From CAZBMD01 sp964493325 (GTDB lineage: Bacteria > Babelota > Babeliae > Babelales > RVW-14), in the NCBI GenBank assembly GCA_964493325.1, contig CAZBMD010000016.1, positions 1-9,741 of the forward strand: a stretch of 9,741 nt of DNA, in the 5' to 3' direction. The notes below the pieces were generated by a model. The model was given only the letters and a program-made list of their open reading frames with translations. It did no database searches and had not been told where the DNA came from. Below are positions 4,246 to 9,741 of this stretch, in pieces (within the stretch, counting starts at the first letter, position 1; the number at the start of each line of letters is the position of its first letter). The position numbers and the translations under genes were made by a program.

Positions 4246-6246
4246 ATGAGTTTTATCAACAATAAGGGAAAGTATCTATTTCTTGTTTTGGGCATTTTTT
4301 GTTTGTCCGCATTTCAAAATGTATATTCAATGAAGAATCAGAAGAAAGAAAGCAATTTCGGAAAATTTTTTAAGGCGGTGGGCGATGGTATTGGTACAGC
4401 AGTTAAAGGCGCTGGAGATGGTATAAGTAAGGCCATAGAAGGAGTAAATGACGTAGCCAATAAGATAGCTGAAGAAAATGAAAGAAAAAGAAAATTAGCG
4501 GAAGCTGAAAAAAATACCTATGAAACCGAGCTTGCTGAGTTAGAGTTTTATATGCAAGACCCGGTGCCTAACCCTAAAGAGTTGCCACGCTATAAAGCTC
4601 TGCAAACAGAAGCGGAAGTGCTTGAAATGATGAAGGATAATAATCGATATGGTTATTATTATCAACGCTATGATTCCTCAAACCCCTATCCTAATTATAG
4701 TTATTATAATTATAACAAAGGTAAGCATGATTTATGGGAGGAGCAGAAACCTTTTATAGCCGAGCAAGCACCGCTCTTTAAGGATTCAGCTGATGTTCAA
4801 AAGGCTATACAGCAACGAGAGGAGCGCAAACGGCAATTGGAAACTGCTGCAAGAGCTCAAAGGATCTCAGAGGACGAGTTTAATAGCTTATCTCGTGTTA
4901 AAACATTGAAAAGTAAGATTAAAGAAGTTGAAGATAAGCGAGCAAATGATCAAAGACGATCTGAGGAAATGAAAGATTCTCTAACAAAAGCAGCCACGGG
5001 ATTGGTTAATAAAGCAGAAAAGGCTTTGGATTTAGGACTTGAGGAATTAAAAGAGCGAGCTGGGCACGCCAGAAAAAAGGATCTAGAAGCAAGTAACATT
5101 GCTGCACAAGGGGAGCAAACACGAAGAACGCTTACGCAGTTTCTAACGCCAAAATACCTCGCTCTTGGTGTAGGTGGCGTGACGGCTGCTGTTGCCGGCT
5201 ACTACGCGGTAAAGTTGACGGCGCGCTACATCGAAGCAAAAATGGGCAAGCCATCGCTGGTTCGTGAATCGTCCCGTACCGGCCTTCAGGCTATTGTTAA
5301 AGATTTTTTTACCGATATGTTTTTTGGTACAGAAGAAGAGGGTGAGCGAAAAATTTCTGACATGGTTCTTGCTCCTGACGTTGAACAACGCATCGTAATG
5401 CTTGCCGAAGATACCAAACAGACGCGCGCTTACGGCCTGCCTTATCAAAACGTTCTTTTTTATGGTCCTCCTGGAACCGGTAAAACAGAGTTTGCAAAGA
5501 CGCTTGCCTACTATTCAGAGATGGATTATGCAATTTTATCAGGTGCTGACTTTGATCAATTTAAAGATGGCGAAGGCATTGTTGAATTGCATAAATTGTT
5601 TGATTGGGCAGAGCGCAGTGACCGAGGTTTGTTGATCTTTATTGACGAAGCAGATGCCTGTTTTAGAGATCGCGCAATGCTCAGCAAAGATGGAATCAAT
5701 ATTGTTAACGCATTCTTGTCACACACCGGTACACAATCAACCAAGTTTATGATTGTGCTTGCAACCAACTACGAAGATGAGCTTGACGCAGCGGTGAGAA
5801 GTCGAATCCACAAAAAAATTCCGTTTGATTTGCCATCAGCTCCTGAGCGGTTGCGTATTATTGAAAAGAAGCTGGAAAAATATGTTCTTAATGACAAGCG
5901 TGTTTACGAGATTGAAGAGCAAGAAGTTGAAGCGTCGCTAACTGTTGCGCCAGATGTTAATGAAGCATTCCTTAATGTTCTTGCACAAAAAACAGAAGGA
6001 TTCTCTGGTCGTGATTTGGATCAAGCGGTTGCAGAAGTCCGGTTGCGTGCGTACCGTTCGGGCAACGATACGGTAACAAAAGAAATTATGGAAACGGTCT
6101 TTCAGGACAAGCTGTTGGCTATTGAAAAAGATCGACAAGCAACTGAGTACCAGAGAAACAAGTTCAAGCAAAATAATGCACAGGCGCTTGCAGCAGCTGC
6201 TGCCGTACCAGTTAGCCAACCGATTGTTGTACCTGCTGAAGTGTAG
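4246..6246 (+). CDS. ATAD3-like membrane AAA+ ATPase
   Basis: This 666-residue protein has the domain order of mitochondrial ATAD3. In order: signal peptide (1-28); 11-residue amphipathic repeats (46-78); charged coiled coil with a Tyr-rich insert (135-156); a second coiled coil (180-290); one membrane segment (about 304-323); the motif YIEAKMGKPSLVRESSR (328-344); and an AAA+ domain. The AAA+ domain has Walker A GPPGTGKT (407-414), Walker B LLIFIDEAD (462-470), sensor 1 N508 in LATN, arginine-finger candidates R518/R520, and a GFSGRD motif (585-590). As I recall, human ATAD3A has nearly the same GKPSLVRETSR motif after its membrane segment, plus MDYAI and HKLFDWA equivalents (here 426-430 and 449-455). 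Topology predicts the coiled coil outside the cytoplasm and the ATPase inside, mirroring ATAD3. AGGA (4235-4238) lies 7 bases before ATG. The catalytic residues are intact; the substrate is unknown. Confidence 0.93.
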   Translation: MSFINNKGKYLFLVLGIFCLSAFQNVYSMKNQKKESNFGKFFKAVGDGIGTAVKGAGDGISKAIEGVNDVANKIAEENERKRKLAEAEKNTYETELAELEFYMQDPVPNPKELPRYKALQTEAEVLEMMKDNNRYGYYYQRYDSSNPYPNYSYYNYNKGKHDLWEEQKPFIAEQAPLFKDSADVQKAIQQREERKRQLETAARAQRISEDEFNSLSRVKTLKSKIKEVEDKRANDQRRSEEMKDSLTKAATGLVNKAEKALDLGLEELKERAGHARKKDLEASNIAAQGEQTRRTLTQFLTPKYLALGVGGVTAAVAGYYAVKLTARYIEAKMGKPSLVRESSRTGLQAIVKDFFTDMFFGTEEEGERKISDMVLAPDVEQRIVMLAEDTKQTRAYGLPYQNVLFYGPPGTGKTEFAKTLAYYSEMDYAILSGADFDQFKDGEGIVELHKLFDWAERSDRGLLIFIDEADACFRDRAMLSKDGINIVNAFLSHTGTQSTKFMIVLATNYEDELDAAVRSRIHKKIPFDLPSAPERLRIIEKKLEKYVLNDKRVYEIEEQEVEASLTVAPDVNEAFLNVLAQKTEGFSGRDLDQAVAEVRLRAYRSGNDTVTKEIMETVFQDKLLAIEKDRQATEYQRNKFKQNNAQALAAAAAVPVSQPIVVPAEV

Positions 6247-6253
6247 ATTCTAA

Positions 6254-7612
6254 TTATTTGTTATTAGTTATTTGGCGCGAGATATTATCTCGCGCCATTT
6301 TTTTGTATGCTAGAGCAGGCTTTATTCCCCATCGCTTGTACGCATCAACTGCAACGACGCAAAGCGTCAGGAATTTCATGCCGACAAGCACGAATATGAA
6401 AAAAGCAGGATTTTTTTTGATGATCATGGTGATGATAAATAACGCACTCAATTCAAACAATTTAACAAAAAATAGTTTGCAAGCCTGTTCTTCAGCACTA
6501 TAAAACTGCTCATACAGTTGGAAAAAGAATTCTAAAAAAGTGAGCACAAGAAACAAACACGAGAGCATCATTGCTTCAGTTTCTAGAGCTGGGGTCCCTT
6601 TTTTTATCATCATTAATGAGCAGCCAAGTACAAAGAAGATCCCAGCAGGCGCAACCAAGCCGATTAGCTTATTCCACAGTTGCGCAAATGCAGTTTGCTT
6701 TGATAAGAGATCTCCGTTTTTTGTATGCGCCAAGAGTCCATTGCCAGAGTATCCAATACATATTTTGACTGCCGCCTGAATAATTTTTGCAAACTTGCTT
6801 GCAAGAAAAAAGAGGCCAGCGGTTTTGAGTCCAAACTGAATCGCAAAAAGTGGTGTGATAAAATTGGTGGTGAACAGGTTGCGGCTTAGTCTTAGTAGAT
6901 AATTAAAAAAGCGGTTTTTTGCAAGGCGCCATGCAAAATTTTCGGGGAGCTCAAGCTGTTTGTCTGGAAGTGCGAGATAAACGGCTATTATTTTTCTGCT
7001 AAAAAAAAGCAAGCACAATAGAATGCTTACACAATGTGACCACAGGATGACCGTTATGCTGAGGGGGAGGTATGCAAAAAAATGCAAGCACCAGAGCGAT
7101 CCAATGCGCATCGTAAGCAAGAACAGTTCAGTTGTTACGACCATTTTAGTTTCAAAGAGTGTGTATAAAAATTGGCGCAGAAAATTCTGAATCAATTCAA
7201 GCAGGGTAATGATAACAATAAGTGCAAGCATCAAGCTACTGGTTGTGGCAAGTGTCGTTTTTTGCAAAATAAAAAGCGATAGAGCTGTTGTTGCAAGGAT
7301 AAGAGGGAGATGGGGTACGAGCGTGTATCGCATGATGGTGTGCTTAAAATTTTGCTTGCTGTACATAAAATGGTGCAAAAATGGAGCAATTGAATTGGTT
7401 GCTCCAAAGTCAGCGATATGCGCAACTAAGCAAATAATGCTGTTGATGGTGACTATGCGCCCATAGTTTGCAAGGCCGATTACACTGCATAGTGCAGATG
7501 CATGTGCAAGTACAATCAGTTCAAAGCTAATGCTGCCGCATAGCGCCCATCGAAACGTTTTATTAAATGTAGCAAATAGATGTGGTGGCGAGGGATGTGA
7601 TTTCCCGTTCAT
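6254..7612 (-). CDS. MOP-superfamily (Wzx/MATE-like) membrane protein under a TPP riboswitch
   Basis: This 452-residue polytopic membrane protein has about 11-12 hydrophobic segments. The first two (about 22-42 and 52-76) carry the pattern IGLANYG...HIADFGATNSIAPFL (45-79), which resembles the start of polysaccharide flippases (Wzx/RfbX) in the MOP superfamily. Length and segment count fit that superfamily. No sugar-polymer genes are nearby. Instead the gene follows a TPP riboswitch by a few bases and is alone in its transcript. That context points to transport of thiamine, its phosphate or a precursor, and repression by TPP implies uptake rather than export. ATG 7612 is the chosen start: GGAGG (7629-7625) lies 12 bases upstream. 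The tail is basic and hydrophilic (425-452). Fold family is moderately sure; substrate is inferred from the riboswitch only. Confidence 0.88.
   Translation of the reverse strand: MNGKSHPSPPHLFATFNKTFRWALCGSISFELIVLAHASALCSVIGLANYGRIVTINSIICLVAHIADFGATNSIAPFLHHFMYSKQNFKHTIMRYTLVPHLPLILATTALSLFILQKTTLATTSSLMLALIVIITLLELIQNFLRQFLYTLFETKMVVTTELFLLTMRIGSLWCLHFFAYLPLSITVILWSHCVSILLCLLFFSRKIIAVYLALPDKQLELPENFAWRLAKNRFFNYLLRLSRNLFTTNFITPLFAIQFGLKTAGLFFLASKFAKIIQAAVKICIGYSGNGLLAHTKNGDLLSKQTAFAQLWNKLIGLVAPAGIFFVLGCSLMMIKKGTPALETEAMMLSCLFLVLTFLEFFFQLYEQFYSAEEQACKLFFVKLFELSALFIITMIIKKNPAFFIFVLVGMKFLTLCVVAVDAYKRWGIKPALAYKKMARDNISRQITNNK
6273..6304 (+). terminator. Rho-independent terminator of the ATPase gene, inside the convergent gene
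   Basis: An 11-base-pair perfect stem (TGGCGCGAGAT at 6273-6283 with ATCTCGCGCCA at 6287-6297) has a 3-base loop and is followed by seven T (6298-6304). It terminates plus-strand transcription 27 bases after the ATPase stop. The stem also encodes residues near the C-terminus of the convergent membrane protein (about 437-445), whose stop lies only 7 bases from the ATPase stop. On the minus strand it is not followed by a T run, so it is less likely to terminate that gene. Confidence 0.85.
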
Positions 7613-7619
7613 GAATGTA

Positions 7620-7704
7620 CGCTTCCTCCGCTGGCATTACCCAGATCAGGTTTAAGGGTTGAGCGAGCGCTCTCTCAGCCGTGGTTTTTGGCACCCCTGG
7701 TAAT
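7620..7704 (-). promoter_or_regulatory. TPP (thiamine pyrophosphate) riboswitch
   Basis: Read on the minus strand, the conserved THI-element blocks occur in order and spacing: GGGGTGCC (7697-7690), GGCTGAGA (from 7680), a short P3 hairpin, ACCC, then CCTGATCTGGGTAATGCCAG ending in GCGGAGG (7631-7625). P2 (GCC/GGC) and P5 (CTGG...CCAG) are visible. The P1 stem looks weak: TTACC before the aptamer can pair only imperfectly with GGAA after it. The only GGAGG available to the downstream ATG lies in the 3' end of the aptamer and no separate terminator hairpin follows. TPP binding should therefore block ribosome access. Confidence 0.95.
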
Positions 7705-7803
7705 ATAAAAAGGTCAGTCTACAGTATCTGGGTTTGTTTGCAAAAAAGGAGAAAATTTTTGATAAACAACTGTTACCGGTTATGTTGGAGCGATATGGTT
7801 TAC

Positions 7804-7832
7804 TGTATATTATCTCAAAACAAAGATGAGAA
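7804..7832 (-). promoter_or_regulatory. Possible promoter of the riboswitch transcript
   Basis: On the minus strand TTCTCA (7832-7827) and TATACA (7809-7804) are 17 bases apart, each with about four or five consensus matches. This would give a leader of roughly 90 bases before the aptamer. It lies between the hairpin after the WD40 gene and the riboswitch, where a promoter is expected if the hairpin terminates. Weak evidence. Confidence 0.3.
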
Positions 7833-7872
7833 CGTTGTCTTGAGGTTGAGATGATTATTAAAAGTATTTATA

Positions 7873-7932
7873 TAGTTTTAAAGATTAAAGAATGATTATT
7901 ATTCGAGAATCATTCTTTAATCTTTAAAACTA
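7873..7932 (-). terminator. Very long perfect hairpin after the WD40-like gene
   Basis: Two 25-base arms (7873-7897 and 7908-7932) are perfect inverted repeats around a 10-base loop. The stem is almost all A-T. It begins 35 bases past the WD40 gene stop and precedes the TPP riboswitch unit, so it probably ends or protects the upstream transcript. On the minus strand it is followed by TATAAATACTTTT rather than a clean T run, so termination is not certain. It is longer than an ordinary terminator stem and could be a mobile palindrome or a double-strand RNA processing site. Confidence 0.6.
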
Positions 7933-7967
7933 CAGATTCTAGTTTGAAATTTTTTGCATTATTCGGG

Positions 7968-9347
7968 CTAGTTTACATTAATAGATTCAAGGTGAGTAAG
8001 GTCAAAGATTGGAATGCGGCTGCCGTGTATACAGTCATGTGACACTGCGAACAGGTCTTTGCGCTCAAAAGCTTGCTCATTGCTTGCAACAGAGGTCAGG
8101 AACGGAGTGGTCATATTCGGTGGTATTGCTCCACTCTGGCTATTTAGTCCAAAAGTACTAAGGTTCCCAAAATACTCCACGCTCTCAGAAGCGTCTTCAA
8201 TTACCCAACCGTTAGCTATTGCACCGTTTATAGAACGCTCAAGAGCATACAAACAAATATTTTGAATTGGAGCATAATAATCATTTAGTTGACCGGTAGT
8301 AAATGTGTTTTCAAGTTTTTGTGACTCAATGTCCCAGATTTGCACCGTTCCTAAGACATTGCCAAGACCAACGACAAGCTTTGTTGATTCGCCCATTCGA
8401 TACGGCCGCATATCTGAAATATTGGCGATGTTAGATGGCAACTGTGCTATAACTTCACCGGTCTGTGCGTTAAAAATTTTGATTGAATCGATGCTGTAGG
8501 TATACGGCACAATCAACAACTGTCCACGGGTATCTTTTAAAAGGACAAGGCCCGGAATAATAGGACTTCGCTTTGGATGATTGCCTACATTGACGTTATA
8601 AATGAGCTCTTGTGAATCGATATTCCAACAGCAGATGTAGCCGTGTGAGCCGCCTGCAATAACGTTGAATCCTGTATCATCTTGAAAGATAGCAACTGAT
8701 GTGAACCAGTTGCTATTGTCACTATTACTATAGTTTGGATTATAAAAAGTTTGACATTGTTGGCCCGTTGCAAGATTGTATATGCAAACAGTTCCATTGC
8801 AGCTTGCGGCTGCAACATAGATTATACCGCCATCGTTAAATAAGGTTAAAGCCATTATTCCATAGGCATTTTGCTGAAATTGATTTCCATTAAATATCAG
8901 CAAGGGTTGCTCAGAATTGATGTCCCACAGGATTATTTGACCGTTTGTATATCCAGCAAGTATTTGCCAGCTTCCATTGTTAGCTTTAAGGAGCGCTGCA
9001 CAATTTGGAGCCCACCTTCCTGTGGCGTCTGAGTATGCAAAGATATGAGCGCTCGAACCGTCTGTGTTACAAATAACAAGGTTTTCTAAGGTGTTATAAA
9101 AAATCTGCCAGGTGCTGTTGTTGTTAAAATACGCGATTCTTTGAACGTTATGCCCATCGAAGGAATTGAAAGATTGAACCTTGGTACCAGTTGCTGGATC
9201 GTAAACAAATACTTGTCCAGGAGTAAGGCCTGTCTTATTACTAAGATTTGCATAACTTCCGCAGACTATATATTCGGGGTTGGCTAAAAGGTTTAATGTG
9301 CTGCTGATCAGAGCAAGTATGGCCGATAATAAGTACTTTTTCATCAT
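7968..9347 (-). CDS. Secreted WD40-like beta-propeller protein
   Basis: This 459-residue protein starts with a clear signal peptide: MMKKYLL, hydrophobic core to about 20, then LANP, with cleavage likely near 22. Behind it are WD40-like repeats, each ending in a W/F/Y-D-like strand followed by a turn: VFVYDPATGTKVQSF (46-60), IILWDINSEQPLLIF (138-152), VCIYNLATGQQCQTF (187-201), ICCWNIDSQELIYNV (238-252), IKIFNAQTGEVIAQL (289-303) and VQIWDIESQKLENTF (335-349). A weaker unit lies around 85-105, so a seven-bladed propeller is plausible. The tail from about 385 is Ser/Asn-rich and lacks repeat signature. AAGGAG lies 5 bases before the first of two ATG codons. Propellers are binding scaffolds; secretion suggests an envelope or host partner, which is inference. 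No enzymatic motif is visible. Confidence 0.9.
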   Translation of the reverse strand: MMKKYLLSAILALISSTLNLLANPEYIVCGSYANLSNKTGLTPGQVFVYDPATGTKVQSFNSFDGHNVQRIAYFNNNSTWQIFYNTLENLVICNTDGSSAHIFAYSDATGRWAPNCAALLKANNGSWQILAGYTNGQIILWDINSEQPLLIFNGNQFQQNAYGIMALTLFNDGGIIYVAAASCNGTVCIYNLATGQQCQTFYNPNYSNSDNSNWFTSVAIFQDDTGFNVIAGGSHGYICCWNIDSQELIYNVNVGNHPKRSPIIPGLVLLKDTRGQLLIVPYTYSIDSIKIFNAQTGEVIAQLPSNIANISDMRPYRMGESTKLVVGLGNVLGTVQIWDIESQKLENTFTTGQLNDYYAPIQNICLYALERSINGAIANGWVIEDASESVEYFGNLSTFGLNSQSGAIPPNMTTPFLTSVASNEQAFERKDLFAVSHDCIHGSRIPIFDLTHLESINVN

Positions 9348-9741
9348 AGAATCTCCTTTTCTACAAATAATACGATATTGTAATGACGATGGTATTAGTG
9401 TACACCGGGCCTATTTCTTGTAAATAAATTTGAAGGAACAATGCTCAGTTTGGCGATGAAAAGGGGCAGTTAGACATGCATAATGTTGTGCCAGGCATAG
9501 ATTATTCGTGGCTGTAACCCGTTCATTGCAAAGGATTGTGAAAATAATGTATAAAAAATGTAAAAAACTACTTGCGAAAATATTACGATCCTGTAAGATA
9601 TCTTCACTACGAAATTGCAGCGAACGATGCGAACAGCGGCAAGTGCCTGCAAAAAAATTTTTGTTAAAAACTTTGTGATCTTTGAAATATATAGCCTGAT
9701 ATAGTGAAACAAATTTTTGGGTTTTACCAAGATAGTGTTTG
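9348..9741. other. Gene-poor stretch upstream of the WD40-like gene
   Basis: The first part must hold the leader and promoter of the minus-strand WD40-like gene. TACAAT (minus strand, near 9380) is a possible -10, but no good -35 is seen. The frame at 9470-9730 (minus) uses a TTG start, has no ribosome binding site I trust and no domain-like pattern. A small plus-strand frame (9547-9678) is listed separately. No RNA gene or repeat is recognised. The edge may hold the start of a neighbouring gene's control region. Confidence 0.4.
9547..9678 (+). CDS. Possible 43-residue basic cysteine-containing peptide
   Basis: A frame from ATG 9547 to TGA 9678 encodes a very basic small peptide with four cysteines at 5, 16, 24 and 28 (KKCKKLL, RSCKI, RNCSERCEQ). 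AAGGA (9531-9535) lies 11 bases upstream, slightly far for a ribosome binding site. The N-terminal half could form a basic amphipathic helix. Length, lack of known relatives and AT-rich context mean this may well be chance. No function is suggested. Confidence 0.2.
   Translation: MYKKCKKLLAKILRSCKISSLRNCSERCEQRQVPAKKFLLKTL

Noticed and set aside
5143..5768. Overlapping minus- and plus-strand frames inside the ATPase gene
   Set aside because: They are shadows of a highly conserved AAA+ coding region.
7209..7466. Plus-strand frame inside the membrane protein gene
   Set aside because: It is antisense to a well-supported polytopic membrane protein with a riboswitch and has no ribosome binding site.
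9470..9730. 86-residue minus-strand frame
   Set aside because: TTG start at the window edge, no credible ribosome binding site, no domain-like pattern; left as non-coding.

Overview
The window is AT-rich DNA that looks like a small-genome, host-associated bacterium. A member of Candidatus Dependentiae (TM6) is my best guess. The basis is several large signal-peptide proteins of unknown function, a secreted WD40-like propeller, an ATAD3-like AAA+ ATPase, dispersed palindromic repeats and a TPP riboswitch on a lone transporter-like gene. This assignment is inference; no rRNA or universal marker protein is inside the window.

Layout, left to right. Positions 1-583 hold a tRNA-Ile(GAT)/tRNA-Ala(TGC) pair of the kind found in 16S-23S spacers, ending in a Rho-independent terminator with no 23S rRNA behind it. 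Positions 584-1477 hold no gene but a cluster of modular, nested palindromic repeats, plus one separate two-hairpin palindromic element. Positions 1478-2100 (minus strand) hold a MazF/PemK toxin with a ribbon-helix-helix antitoxin. Their start and stop codons overlap, and a palindromic operator sits inside the promoter. A decayed copy of the antitoxin lies just upstream.

Positions 2272-6304 (plus strand) form a probable two-gene unit: a 607-residue secreted protein of unknown family, then a 666-residue AAA+ ATPase. The ATPase resembles the mitochondrial inner-membrane protein ATAD3 in motif content, domain order and predicted topology. Its terminator hairpin lies inside the 3' end of the convergent gene.

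Positions 6254-7704 (minus strand) hold a MOP-superfamily (Wzx/MATE-like) membrane protein directly behind a well-conserved TPP riboswitch. This makes it a candidate thiamine or TPP uptake protein of an unexpected family. Positions 7873-9347 (minus strand) hold a secreted WD40-like propeller protein followed by a very long perfect hairpin. The last 390 bases carry no convincing gene.

The two most interesting points are the bacterial ATAD3-like ATPase with its co-oriented secreted partner, and the TPP riboswitch controlling a flippase-like protein. Together they suggest an organism that takes cofactors from its host and has membrane machinery resembling that of a mitochondrion.
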